A DNA stretch of 47,679 nucleotides from Hyphomicrobiales bacterium (GCA_025362655.1 JANYFM010000219.1:1-47679), one strand, 5' to 3'. Counted from the first letter of the stretch, positions 9,295 through 19,374 are shown. The notes: generated from the sequence alone by a model not told the origin. Made by a program: numbers and translations.

Positions 9295-11958
9295 TTATCC
9301 AAGCGAGCGGCCGGCGATGTCGCGGGTGTCGGGCGAAAGTCCCGCGCGGGCGGCGACGCGGCGCAGCGCGGCCTCCGCTTTGGCGCGCCGTCCAGGCTCC
9401 AGGGTCCGCCACGTGCGCAGCGCGCCGAGCAGCCTTGCCGCGACCTGCGGATTTTGCGGATCGAGAGCGGTGACGACCTCCGCCAGCAAGTCATAGCCGC
9501 CGCCGCCCGCCGCATGAAACCGCGGCGGGTTCGCGCAAAAGCTTCCTATCAGCGAGCGGAGCCGGTTCGGGTTCGCGGCTGTGAACAGCGGGTGCGCCAT
9601 GAGCGCGCGCACGCGCGCCAGGGTGTCGCCGTCGGTGATGGAGGCCTGCAGCGCGAACCATTTGTCAACGACCAGAGCGTCGTCTTCAAATTCGCGGAGG
9701 AAAGCGGCGAACGCCTCTTCGCGCCGCGCGCCGCCGCTCTGCGCGAGGACGGAGAGCGCTGCGAATTTGTCGGTCATATTGTCGGCGGCGCTGAATTGCG
9801 CGAAGGCGAGCGCGGCCCCCTCTTCGGGTTTTCCCGCCGCGCCGAGATCGAGCAGCGCGTTGCGAAGCGCGCGCCTGCCGGCGCTTTTCGCATCGGGCGA
9901 ATAGGGACCCGCCGGCGCGGCGAGCCTGTGATAGGTTTCGAGAATTGGCTTTGCCAGCGCGGCGCCGATTTCCCGCCGCAGCGCCTGACGCGCCGCGTGA
10001 ATCGCGTCGGGATCAATGTCCGCGCCGATTTCGCGGGCGATGTCGGCTTCGCCCGGCATGGTGATGGCAAGCGCGGCGAAGGCCATGTCCGACGCGTGCG
10101 CCGCGAGGATTTCTCCCAGCGCATGGGCAAGGCCGCCGCAGGATCGGGGCTGCCCGCCGCCGCGGATGGAGTCGACAGAGCGGACGATGGCGCGCGCGGC
10201 AAGCGTCTGCGCCGCCTGCCAGCGGTTGAACAGGTCGGTGTCATGTTCCAGCAGAACCAGAAGGCCGGCCTCGTCGATTTCAAAATCGGTGTTCACCGGC
10301 GCCGAAAATCCGCGCAGCAGCGACAGCGCGGGCCGCGCGGCGACGTTGCGGAAAAGGATGCGGCGGGAGCTCCCCGCCAGCTCAAAAACGCCGCGCTGAA
10401 TTTCATCAGGGCCCGCGCCGCCGGGCTCGCCGGGCGCGGGCGTCTCCAGCGCCAGGTCGCCGTCCGCGCCGGTCAGGCCGAGCGCCACAGGAATGACCAG
10501 CGGCTGTTTGTCCGGCTGTCCCGGCGTCGGCGCGCAGCTTTGCGATAGATCGAGAGTCAGCGCGCGCGCGTCCGCGTCATAAGCGCACGCGGCGCGCAGC
10601 AGCGGCGTGCCCGCCTGATTGTACCAGAGCATGAACTGCGAGAGATCGCGGCCAGAGACCTCGGCGAAGCAGGAAATAAAATCCTCGACAACAGCCGCTG
10701 TCCCGTCGAACCGCGCGAAGTAGAGGTCCATGCCCTTCCTGAACGCATCCGCGCCGATCAGCGTTTTCAGCATGCGGACGATCTCGGCGCCCTTCTCATA
10801 GATGGTCGGCGTGTAGAAATTGTTGATTTCCAGATATTCGCCCGGGCGCACATTGTGGGCCAGCGGCCCGGCGTCCTCGACAAACTGCGCGGCGCGCAGC
10901 GCGCGGACATCAGCGATGCGGCGCACCGCGCGGGAGCGCTGATCGGCGGAGAATTCACGGTCGCGGAAAACCGTCAGGCCCTCCTTCAGGCACAATTGAA
11001 ACCAGTCGCGGCAGGTGATGCGGTTGCCGGTCCAGTTGTGGAAATATTCGTGGGCGATGACGGATTCGATCAGCGCGTAATCGGTGTCGGTCGCGGTGCG
11101 CGGCGAGGCCAGAACATATTTGTCGTTGAAGACATTGAGCCCTTTGTTTTCCATCGCGCCCATATTGAAATCCGAAACAGCGACGATGTTGAAAACATCG
11201 AGATCATATTGGCGCCCGAAGGCCGTCTCGTCCCAAGCCATCGAGCGTTTCAGCGCATCCATGGCATAGGCGGCGCGCGCCTCCCTGCCGCGCTCAGTGT
11301 AAATTCCGAGCTTCACATCCGCGCCGGACATCGTTTGAAACGTGTCATGGATCGAGGCGAGGTCGCCGCCCACCAGCGCGAAGAGATAGCAGGGCTTGGG
11401 ATGCGGATCATGCCAGAGCGCGAAATGCCGCGATGTGCCCGCAATGTCTCCGGAGGCGCCGGGGTTGCCGTTGCCCAGCAGCACGGGCGCCTCGGATTTC
11501 TCCGCCTCGATCCGCGTGGTGTAAACCGAGAGCACATCGGGCCGGTCGAGAAAATAGGTGATGCGGCGGAAGCCCTCCGCCTCGCATTGCGTGCAATAGG
11601 CGGAGCCCGAGCGGTAAAGCCCGCTCAATTGCGTATTCCCGGCGGGATCGACCAGCGTCTCCACCGAGAGAACAAACGCGCCCCGCGGCGGCGCGGCAAT
11701 TGTCAGCCGGTCCGGGGATGCCGCCGCGCGAAGATCGATCGCGCGGCCGTCAAGATCAGCGCGGACGGCGTTGATGCCGTCGCCGTCAAGAACGAGAGGC
11801 GCGCCGGCGGCGCCTTTGGGGTTGGGGCGCATGTGCAGACGCGCGAGAACGCGCGTCGCGGAAACATGCAGGCTGAAGTCAAGCTCGACCCTGTCGATGA
11901 GATAATCGGACGCGCGGTAATCGGCGAGGCGGACGGGGCGGGCTTCTTCGGTGCGCAT
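9295..11958 (-). CDS. pepN: Aminopeptidase N (M1 family)
   Basis: GAMENKGLNVFN substrate motif, HEYFHNWTGNRITCRDWFQLCLKEGLTVFRD zinc site (HEXXH-X18-E), 887 aa. Confidence 0.95.
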   Translation of the reverse strand: MRTEEARPVRLADYRASDYLIDRVELDFSLHVSATRVLARLHMRPNPKGAAGAPLVLDGDGINAVRADLDGRAIDLRAAASPDRLTIAAPPRGAFVLSVETLVDPAGNTQLSGLYRSGSAYCTQCEAEGFRRITYFLDRPDVLSVYTTRIEAEKSEAPVLLGNGNPGASGDIAGTSRHFALWHDPHPKPCYLFALVGGDLASIHDTFQTMSGADVKLGIYTERGREARAAYAMDALKRSMAWDETAFGRQYDLDVFNIVAVSDFNMGAMENKGLNVFNDKYVLASPRTATDTDYALIESVIAHEYFHNWTGNRITCRDWFQLCLKEGLTVFRDREFSADQRSRAVRRIADVRALRAAQFVEDAGPLAHNVRPGEYLEINNFYTPTIYEKGAEIVRMLKTLIGADAFRKGMDLYFARFDGTAAVVEDFISCFAEVSGRDLSQFMLWYNQAGTPLLRAACAYDADARALTLDLSQSCAPTPGQPDKQPLVIPVALGLTGADGDLALETPAPGEPGGAGPDEIQRGVFELAGSSRRILFRNVAARPALSLLRGFSAPVNTDFEIDEAGLLVLLEHDTDLFNRWQAAQTLAARAIVRSVDSIRGGGQPRSCGGLAHALGEILAAHASDMAFAALAITMPGEADIAREIGADIDPDAIHAARQALRREIGAALAKPILETYHRLAAPAGPYSPDAKSAGRRALRNALLDLGAAGKPEEGAALAFAQFSAADNMTDKFAALSVLAQSGGARREEAFAAFLREFEDDALVVDKWFALQASITDGDTLARVRALMAHPLFTAANPNRLRSLIGSFCANPPRFHAAGGGGYDLLAEVVTALDPQNPQVAARLLGALRTWRTLEPGRRAKAEAALRRVAARAGLSPDTRDIAGRSLG

Positions 11959-12017
11959 GGGTGCATAAGTCCTTGGGCGGCGTTATCCGGCGGAGCGGTC
12001 TTTTTACCACGGCGCTG

Positions 12018-12668
12018 TCAGACGATACAGCCCGCCGCCGCCGCCGCGCGGACGGCGAGGGTTTCCGCCAGCGCGCTCATCGGACCGGGCAGCCTGCCGT
12101 AGAGTTTGAAAACCGCGGGCTGCAAAACCGCGCCGAGCGCCAGCGCGGCGGCAAGCTCGGCGTCGCCGATGGAGATTTCCCCGTTCCGGTGTGCCCGCGC
12201 CATGATATCGGTGAGATCATCGACGACATTTTCACCCGGCTTCACATAGCGCAGATGCGCGTGCTGGTTCAGAAGAATGAACGCGAAGACATCCGGCCTT
12301 TCATCGAAAAGCCCGCAAAACAGATCGACGAGCGCGCGCGCTGTTTGCGGGAATGCGAGTCCCTGCCCGCCGATGGCGCGGACCTGCGCCGCCAGCGCGC
12401 CGTAGTGGCGGGTGAAAATATCCGCGGCTATCTCCTCTTTGGATTTGAAATACCGGTACAGCGCCGCGTCGGCGACGCCGACCGCCTGCGAGAGATCGCG
12501 GATCGTCGCGCCGTCAACGCCTTTTTGCGCGAACAGGCGCAGCGCTTCCAGCTCAATGCGCGCCCGGGTCCGGGCGCCGTCGCGGACGCGTTGGGGAGGC
12601 GGCGCCCGCCTGTCAGGCCCCCGCCGCGGCGGCGGTCCGCGCGCGCGCCATCCGGTTGAGCTCGACAT
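12018..12668 (-). CDS. TetR/AcrR-family transcriptional regulator
   Basis: N-terminal HTH: ALRLFAQKGVDGATIRDLSQAVGVADAALYRYFKSKEEIAADI. The ORF start overlaps the 3' end of the upstream aas-like gene by about 56 nt. Confidence 0.88.
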   Translation of the reverse strand: MSSSTGWRARGPPPRRGPDRRAPPPQRVRDGARTRARIELEALRLFAQKGVDGATIRDLSQAVGVADAALYRYFKSKEEIAADIFTRHYGALAAQVRAIGGQGLAFPQTARALVDLFCGLFDERPDVFAFILLNQHAHLRYVKPGENVVDDLTDIMARAHRNGEISIGDAELAAALALGAVLQPAVFKLYGRLPGPMSALAETLAVRAAAAAGCIV

Positions 12669-15600
12669 AATCGGTCTTGCCCGAGCCCAGCAGCGGCAGG
12701 GCGTCCACCACCATGATTTCCGCGGGCATCATCAGCTCGGTCGCGCCTTTGGCTTTCATGTGGGCCTGCACCTGCGCGCGCGTCGCATCGGTCCTCGTTG
12801 TCACCATGATCAGCCGCTCGCCTTTGCGCGCGTCGGGCGCGGCAACCAGCGCCGGCGCGTTATCCGGCCAGAGGTCGGCGGTCATCTGCTCCACGGCGGC
12901 GAGGGACACCATCTCGCCGGCAATTTTGGCGAAGCGCTTGGCGCGGCCCTTGATCGTGACGAAGCTCAATTCGTCCACCGTGACAATATCTCCGGTGTCG
13001 TGCCATCCCCCGTCTGTGGGCTCCAGCACGCCGGGGTTCTCGGCGCGGTAATAGCCGAGCATAATGTTGGGGCCGCGCACATGCAGGCGGCCGCCCTCCT
13101 CGATGCCGGGCACCGCCTCGAGCCTGTGCTCGACGCCGGGCATGAGCCGGCCCACAGTTCCGTTGCGGCTGAACATCGGTGAGTTCACCGCCAGCACGGG
13201 CGCGGTCTCCGTCACGCCGTAGCCTTCGAGAATGCGCAGGCCAAACTTGTCCATGTAGGTCCGGCGCGTCTCCTCGCGGACGCGCTCGGCGCCGGCCACG
13301 ATGTAGCGAAGCGAGCGGAAGTCGTAGGGGTTGGCCATGCGCGCGTAGCCGTTGAGGAACGTGTCGGTGCCGAAAAGCACGGTGGCGTTGAGGCCGTAGA
13401 TGAGCTCGGGTATCTGCCGGTAATGCAGGGGCGAGGGATAGAGAAAAACTTTCATGCCCGACAGCAGGCCCAGCAGCATGCCCCCCGTCAGGCCAAACGA
13501 GTGGAACACCGGCAGCACGTTGAACACGATGTCGGCGGGCGTGATGTCGAAACGCGCGTTGATCTGCGCGACGTTCGCGACGACGTTGCGGTGCGACAGC
13601 ACGACGCCCTTGGGCGCGCCCTCCGAGCCGGAGGTGAACAGCACGACGGCGGGATCATCGCAGCCGCGCGGCGCCAGCATTTTGCCGGCGTCAAACAGGC
13701 CGCGCAGCTTGTCGCCGCGCGTCACGGTTTTGCGGACGTCCTCAAGATAGTGAATCCGCGCTGTCTCGCCGAGACCGGCGATAAGGCTGGCGAAATTGCC
13801 CTTCTCGATGAAAACCCGCGAGGTCAGGACGTGGCGGATCGCCGCCCCCGCGCAGGCCGAGCGCAGGTTCGCCGCGCCGGCGGTGTAGTTGAGCATGGCG
13901 GCGACGCGCCCCGCCTGCTGAACCGCGAAGAAGGTCACGGCGACGCCGTTGGCGTTGGGGAGCAGCAGTCCCACGCATTCTCCCGGCGCGGTGAAGGCGG
14001 TGATTTTGCGCGCGAGCACCGCCGCGCTGATTTGCAGCGTCCGGCCGTTCATGGAGCCGGTGATCGGATCCTCCAGCAGAATTTTTTTCGGGCCGCAGCG
14101 GGCGGCGGATTCGGCCAGCGCCCGCGTCAGCGTCTTGTCGATGCCGCTGGTGGAGAACATCAGGTCCGACATCACATCATAAAGCGCGGCGCCCGCCGCG
14201 AGCCGGCGCTGGCGCCCGACAAGGCCGGGCTCAAGCGCGAGTTTGCGCGGCGGCAAAAAGGTTACGCGAACTTTGGGGAACCAGGCGCGTTTGACCTGCG
14301 ATGCGGAGAGACGCGTGAACGGCGTGCGCTCCAGCCCTTCGAGGCGCACCGGCACGATCATCGCGCCGGACTTGTCGGCGATCATCGCGGCGCCGTCATA
14401 CACTTTCATCAGCGCGCCCGTGACGGTGAGTCTGCCCTCCGGGAAGATCACGAGGCTGTTGCCCTCTTTGACCTCTTTGATCAGGCCGCGCGTTGACAAC
14501 GGTTTCGCCGGGTCCATGGGAAAGCAGCGGGCGATCCCGAGGAACGGTTTCACCCACCACGCCTTGGCGATCTGCCAGTCGATGGCGAAGACCGGTTTTT
14601 TTTCAAGGATCGACAGAATGACCGGCGCGTCGAGAAACGACACGTGGTTGAGCGCGATGACGCAGCGCTCGCCGGCGAGTTTCACATTTTCAAGCCCGTG
14701 AACCTCCATGCGGTAAACGAGGCGGAAAACGAGATTGAGAAAGTCAGCGGCGAAATTGCCGGGCAGATGTCTCCACAGCCACCATGCGGCGCCTATATTG
14801 AGCGCGCCGAGGCCGATCAGCAGCGTCGGCTCGCTGAGGCCGCCCCATTGAAGCGCGGCGGCCGCGAGCGAGCCCGCAACCATGAAAAACGAGGTTAGAA
14901 TATTGACGCCCGCCACAACGCGGGCGCGGCGGTCCTCGCCGGCCCAGGCCTGCACGGCGGCGAAAGCGGGAACAACGAACATGCCGCCGGCCGCCGCGGT
15001 CATGGCGGTGTCGATGGCGATGCGGATGCCCGCCGCGCTGGTGAAAAACGCGCCGAGGCCGATCTCATGCGCGGCCTTCGGCAGGCCATGGGTGGTCACG
15101 CCAAGATCGATCAGAAAGCCCGCCATGACCAGCGCCGAGACCGGCACGGGAAACAGCAGAATGCGCCCGCGGGCCGCCACTGCCGCGAGAAGGGACCCTA
15201 TGGCGATGCCGATGGCGAACAGCGCGCTGATGGCGGTCTCAACGTCAATGCCGCCGCCGATGCGGGTTTTGACGACGACGGGCACGAGCGACAGCGCGAC
15301 GGCGCCGGTCATCCAGAACCAGCTGACCGCAACGCCGCCCGTCCACAGCCGCGCTTCGCTTTTGATTTCGCGCACCATCGCGGCGGTCGAGGCGAAGAAA
15401 TTCCGGTTGACCTTCAGGGCCGGCGCCGCAACGGGTGTTGCCGGGATGAAACGGCTCGCGCCCCAGCAGGCGAGCGCCACCAGCATCAGCTGCGCCGCGA
15501 TGAACACGGCATTGCGGTCATGGCCCGCCGCGTAGCCGCCGAGTATCAGGCCGCACAGAATGGCGAAGAAAGTCGCGCCCTCGACGAGCGCATTGCCGGC

Positions 15601-16014
15601 CGGCAATTCCCGCGTTTCCAGATGGTCCGGGAGTATGCCGTATTTGATCGGGCCGAACAGCGCGGCGATCACGCCCAGACCAAACAGCGCGGTGTAAAGC
15701 AGCGTCAGCGAGCCCATCCAGAAACCGGCGGCGGCGATCATCTGCACGAAGATTTCGGCGAATTTCAGCCGCCGCGCGATCAGCGCTTTGTCGCTGGAAT
15801 CGGCGATCTCGCCGCCCGGCGCCGACAACAGCAGCGAAGGCGCGATGAAAATGCCGACGGCGAGGGTGATCATCGCGCCCGCCTGATCCTCGCCAAGGCG
15901 GAACAGGATAAGCATCGCCAGCATCTGCCGCACGAAATTATCGTTGAAGGCTGAAAAGAACTGGCACCAGAACAAAGGCGCAAAGCGCCGGGCTGTCATC
16001 AGCGAAGCGAACAT
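12613..16014 (-). CDS. aas: Tripartite LplT-like MFS / PlsC-like acyltransferase / acyl-ACP synthetase fusion (Aas-like)
   Basis: 1133 aa. N-terminal multi-TM MFS region, central acyltransferase motifs NHVSFLD and FPEGRLT, C-terminal AMP-binding motif LFTSGSEGAPKGVVLSH and GYGVTETAP. Confidence 0.9.
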   Translation of the reverse strand: MFASLMTARRFAPLFWCQFFSAFNDNFVRQMLAMLILFRLGEDQAGAMITLAVGIFIAPSLLLSAPGGEIADSSDKALIARRLKFAEIFVQMIAAAGFWMGSLTLLYTALFGLGVIAALFGPIKYGILPDHLETRELPAGNALVEGATFFAILCGLILGGYAAGHDRNAVFIAAQLMLVALACWGASRFIPATPVAAPALKVNRNFFASTAAMVREIKSEARLWTGGVAVSWFWMTGAVALSLVPVVVKTRIGGGIDVETAISALFAIGIAIGSLLAAVAARGRILLFPVPVSALVMAGFLIDLGVTTHGLPKAAHEIGLGAFFTSAAGIRIAIDTAMTAAAGGMFVVPAFAAVQAWAGEDRRARVVAGVNILTSFFMVAGSLAAAALQWGGLSEPTLLIGLGALNIGAAWWLWRHLPGNFAADFLNLVFRLVYRMEVHGLENVKLAGERCVIALNHVSFLDAPVILSILEKKPVFAIDWQIAKAWWVKPFLGIARCFPMDPAKPLSTRGLIKEVKEGNSLVIFPEGRLTVTGALMKVYDGAAMIADKSGAMIVPVRLEGLERTPFTRLSASQVKRAWFPKVRVTFLPPRKLALEPGLVGRQRRLAAGAALYDVMSDLMFSTSGIDKTLTRALAESAARCGPKKILLEDPITGSMNGRTLQISAAVLARKITAFTAPGECVGLLLPNANGVAVTFFAVQQAGRVAAMLNYTAGAANLRSACAGAAIRHVLTSRVFIEKGNFASLIAGLGETARIHYLEDVRKTVTRGDKLRGLFDAGKMLAPRGCDDPAVVLFTSGSEGAPKGVVLSHRNVVANVAQINARFDITPADIVFNVLPVFHSFGLTGGMLLGLLSGMKVFLYPSPLHYRQIPELIYGLNATVLFGTDTFLNGYARMANPYDFRSLRYIVAGAERVREETRRTYMDKFGLRILEGYGVTETAPVLAVNSPMFSRNGTVGRLMPGVEHRLEAVPGIEEGGRLHVRGPNIMLGYYRAENPGVLEPTDGGWHDTGDIVTVDELSFVTIKGRAKRFAKIAGEMVSLAAVEQMTADLWPDNAPALVAAPDARKGERLIMVTTRTDATRAQVQAHMKAKGATELMMPAEIMVVDALPLLGSGKTDYVELNRMARARTAAAAGA

Positions 16015-16071
16015 GGAACCAGCCTCCCAATCGGCAGCCCGCCCAACCCTAATGTCTAGCGGGCTTTCCTA

Positions 16072-16089
16072 TTTGTGAGTATTCACTAA
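16072..16089. promoter_or_regulatory. Candidate TetR-family operator TTTGTGA-GTAT-TCACTAA
   Basis: 7-bp inverted arms with one mismatch around a 4-bp centre, 58 bp upstream of the aas-like start codon. A tetR gene lies at the end of the same operon. Confidence 0.55.
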
Positions 16090-16111
16090 CATATGAAAAA
16101 CATACAGTCAA
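16083..16111 (-). promoter_or_regulatory. Candidate sigma70-like promoter for the aas-tetR operon
   Basis: Minus strand TTGACT (16111-16106), 17-nt spacer, then a weak -10 (TAGTGA) that overlaps the candidate operator. Confidence 0.35.
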
Positions 16112-16132
16112 CAGGGCTCGCGTGGCGACCCT

Positions 16133-17329
16133 TCACCCCGCCGGCTTTGGGTGGGCGCGCAGCATCAGCGTCAGCGCCAGCGCCGCGAGGGAGGCTGTGA
16201 ACATCAGCAGAAATGCCGCGTCATAACGGCCGCTGGCGTCGAACACAGCGGCGCCGATCCAAGCGCCGAGCCCGCCGCAGATATGATGGATCATGGTGAT
16301 CAGCCCGGCGATGGCGCCAAGATGCGCTGTGCCGAAGGCCTCGCGCACGAACAGCACGGTGAGCGGCGCCGTCATCAGAAAGGTCAGGCCGAAGACCAGC
16401 GCGAAAATCGTCACCGATGCCGGCGATTGATCGAACACGACCAGTCCGAAGGACGCGGCCCGGGCCGCGAACGAGGCTGCGGTCGCCGCCACCGGCCCGG
16501 AGCGGTCGCCCCAATAGCCCGCGAGCACGACCCCCGCGAGTCCTGTGAGGCCCATCATCGCCAGAAGATTGCCCGCCATGAACGCATCGACGCCGCGGTC
16601 CTGCGCAAAGGCGACGACATGGGTCGAGACGAAAAAATCATCGAAGCCGCAGATGGCGTAGACGCCGGTCAGCAGCCAGAACCGCCGCTTGCGCATGGAG
16701 GCGCGAAGCGTCAGGCCGGCGCGCGGCGCGCCCGCGGCCTCGGCGATCCCATGGGCGCGCGCGCCGGGGATCAGCGGCAGCAGCGCCCCCAGAAAAACCG
16801 CATGAACCGCGCCGAGCCAGAAAAACACCGAACGCCAGCCGACTGTTGCCAGCACCGCCGCAAGCACAGCGACAATCAGCAATTGTCCGACGCTCATTCC
16901 CGCCGAGACGATGCCGTTTGCAAAGCCGGCGCGCTCCGGCGCGGCGCGCGTCACCATCACGCTGACGGGAATGACCGATGCCGTGCCGTTGCCCAGCGCG
17001 AAGAGAATTCCATAAAGCCCGAAGACCTGCCACGGCTGCGTGACGAGGCTCATCAGTCCGATGGCGATGCCGCAGACCGCCAGCCCGCCGCCGATGATCA
17101 GCCGCAGCGACATCCGGTCGGCGGCGCGGCCCGCAAAGAACATCGCGAAAGCCGTGACGACCTGGAAGACCGCCACCGCTCCGCCGATTTCGCTGCGTCC
17201 CCAGCCGAGCTCCTCCACCATCGGCCGCAGCGTCAGCCCAATGGCGAAACGCGCGCCGCCGCCGATGAACAGAATGAAAAAGCCCGCCACAATGGCGATG
17301 CCGGCTTTGGATTTGAGAAAAGGAGTCAT
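16133..17329 (-). CDS. MFS transporter
   Basis: 398 aa, about 12 hydrophobic segments, FAGRAADRMSLR and GYWGDRSG loop motifs. Confidence 0.85.
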   Translation of the reverse strand: MTPFLKSKAGIAIVAGFFILFIGGGARFAIGLTLRPMVEELGWGRSEIGGAVAVFQVVTAFAMFFAGRAADRMSLRLIIGGGLAVCGIAIGLMSLVTQPWQVFGLYGILFALGNGTASVIPVSVMVTRAAPERAGFANGIVSAGMSVGQLLIVAVLAAVLATVGWRSVFFWLGAVHAVFLGALLPLIPGARAHGIAEAAGAPRAGLTLRASMRKRRFWLLTGVYAICGFDDFFVSTHVVAFAQDRGVDAFMAGNLLAMMGLTGLAGVVLAGYWGDRSGPVAATAASFAARAASFGLVVFDQSPASVTIFALVFGLTFLMTAPLTVLFVREAFGTAHLGAIAGLITMIHHICGGLGAWIGAAVFDASGRYDAAFLLMFTASLAALALTLMLRAHPKPAG

Positions 17330-17392
17330 TTTTTGCCGGGGCTCGGGAAACGCAGCCCTGTCTACCGGTGATTCGCGCGCCGCGCGATTCCC

Positions 17393-18775
17393 TCACGCCC
17401 CCTCCGGCTCCGCATGGCCGACGACGCGCGTCACATTCGCGAAAGCGGCGCGCAGAGCGTGGTCGACCTCATCCACCGCCGCATGCACGGCATCGACGCT
17501 GAGCCGCGGATCGGCATGGCAATGGTAGTTGACGACGAGCCCGCTGGCGGTGTCGCGGGCCCGCACATTGTGGACGTGCGTGAGGGTTCCGCCCGCGCGC
17601 GCCGCCGCGGCCAGCGCGGCCTCGATGGGGGCCGCCTGCTCAGGGGTGAGACCGCGGCCCGTCAGCTCGCGCGCGTTCATCGGCTCGATATGCGTTTCCA
17701 CTTCGATGCCCGCGCCCAGCTCGGCTTCGATGGCCTCCTCCAGCGCGGTGGCGATGTCATGCGCCTGTCCGTGCGGCATCGCGCCGTCGAGTTCGAGGTC
17801 CAGACTTACCGAGCGCGCGCCGCCGATCTCCTGCACGGTGACGTGATGAACCGCGAGGCGGCGGCGCGCCGAGATCAGCAGCACGCGCTCCAGCACGCTC
17901 TCATCATCGAGCGCCACCGGATTGGCGGTCACCGTGGCGGAAACCTCCGGCGCCTCGCGCGCCACCGCGCGAAGCACTTCCTCCTGAAGTTTGGCCACCT
18001 TTTCGAGCGCCAGCGTGCGGGGAACGGAAATGCCGATTTCGCCGAACACCTCCGCGCCCGCCGGACGCAGCCGCACAGATTCCACCGCGACAACGCCGGC
18101 GATGGACCCCGCCGCCGCGCGCACACGCGCCGTCAGACCCAGCGGCGCCGCGTCCACGAGCGTGTCAATGGTGCGCCGTCCGAGGCGGTAGCCGGCGATG
18201 CCGATAAACACCGCCACGGCGACGGCGGCCAGCGCGTCGCCCTGGGGATAGCCCAAGCGCGCCGCCGCGAGGCCCGCCATGACAAAGATGGAGGCGAGGA
18301 GGTCGCTCGAGAAATGCAGCGCATCCGCCGCAAGCGCGTCGCTGCGGGTCGTCCTGGCTATTTTGCCCAGCGAGCGCCACCGCGTGAAGTCAACAGCGAT
18401 GGAGACAGCGAGAACCGCAAAAGCGATCCAGCCGGCATCCACGGGACCGGAGGGATGGCCCATCAGCCGCTGAACCGCCTCAAACAGAACGACAACCGCC
18501 AGCACGATCAGCAATCCGGTTTCCGCCAGCGCCGCGACGGCTTCGATTTTGCCGTGGCCGTAATGGTGCTCTTCGTCAGCGGGCTTGCCGGAGGCGCGGA
18601 TGGCGAACCACGTGAGGATGGTCGCGCCGGTGTCGAGCAGCCCGTGTCCGGCCTCCGACAGCAGCGCCAGCGAGCCTGTCAGCAGGCCGGCGGCGAGCTT
18701 GCCAAGTGTCACCAGCGCGCTGGCGGCGATCGAAGCCAGAGCGGCTTTCTCTTTTAAGGCGTTGTGCTCGTTCAT
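17393..18775 (-). CDS. Cation diffusion facilitator (CDF) transporter with extended, repeated cytoplasmic domain
   Basis: EAGHGLLDTGATILTWFAIR and ALHFSSDLLASIFV TM motifs of CDF; C-terminus carries three consecutive ZT-dimer-like segments. Start placed at ATG 18775 (MNEHNALKEK). Confidence 0.87.
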   Translation of the reverse strand: MNEHNALKEKAALASIAASALVTLGKLAAGLLTGSLALLSEAGHGLLDTGATILTWFAIRASGKPADEEHHYGHGKIEAVAALAETGLLIVLAVVVLFEAVQRLMGHPSGPVDAGWIAFAVLAVSIAVDFTRWRSLGKIARTTRSDALAADALHFSSDLLASIFVMAGLAAARLGYPQGDALAAVAVAVFIGIAGYRLGRRTIDTLVDAAPLGLTARVRAAAGSIAGVVAVESVRLRPAGAEVFGEIGISVPRTLALEKVAKLQEEVLRAVAREAPEVSATVTANPVALDDESVLERVLLISARRRLAVHHVTVQEIGGARSVSLDLELDGAMPHGQAHDIATALEEAIEAELGAGIEVETHIEPMNARELTGRGLTPEQAAPIEAALAAAARAGGTLTHVHNVRARDTASGLVVNYHCHADPRLSVDAVHAAVDEVDHALRAAFANVTRVVGHAEPEGA

Positions 18776-18912
18776 GCCGGACCCGAACCTCTCGTGCCCG
18801 CTTTTAGCGCATGCCGCCGTGATCTCAACCGCCGGATTTCCCAAGGGGATGCGGAGGCTGTGATTTCCCGATAGGGTGGCTGCGGTTTCACATTCCGTTG
18901 CAAGGAGCCGCA

Positions 18913-19374
18913 ATGCGCTTTCTTCACACCATGGTTCGCATCGCCGATGTTGGGCCATCCCTCGATTTTTACTGCAACAAGCTGGGGCTGGAGGAGGTCC
19001 GCCGCGTTGACAGCGAAAAGGGCCGGTTCACGCTGATCTTCCTTGCCGCCCCCGAAGACGCCGCCGCCGGCCGGAAAAGCGGCTCAAGCGACTGGTGGAA
19101 CCATTGCCCGCTGATCGAACTCACGCATAATTGGGACCCCGAGGCTTACACGGGGGGCCGCAACTTCGGGCACCTCGCTTATCAGACGGATGACATTCAC
19201 GCGCTTTGCGAAAGGCTGATGAAAGCGGGCGTCGCCATCAACCGCCCGCCGCGCGAGGGCAAGATGGCGTTCATCCGCTCGCCCGACGGCGTCTCTATTG
19301 AATTGCTTCAAAAGGGCGAGGGGCTGACGCCGAAAGAGCCGTGGCTGTCGATGCCTAATTCAGGGGTCTGGTGA
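18913..19374 (+). CDS. gloA: Lactoylglutathione lyase (glyoxalase I, VOC family)
   Basis: MRFLHTMVRIADVGPSLDFYCNKLGL, IELTHNW, NFGHLAYQTDDI, IRSPDGVSIELLQ. Confidence 0.88.
   Translation: MRFLHTMVRIADVGPSLDFYCNKLGLEEVRRVDSEKGRFTLIFLAAPEDAAAGRKSGSSDWWNHCPLIELTHNWDPEAYTGGRNFGHLAYQTDDIHALCERLMKAGVAINRPPREGKMAFIRSPDGVSIELLQKGEGLTPKEPWLSMPNSGVW

Noticed and set aside
10855-12102. 415-aa plus-strand ORF
   Set aside because: Antisense to pepN; no domain signature.
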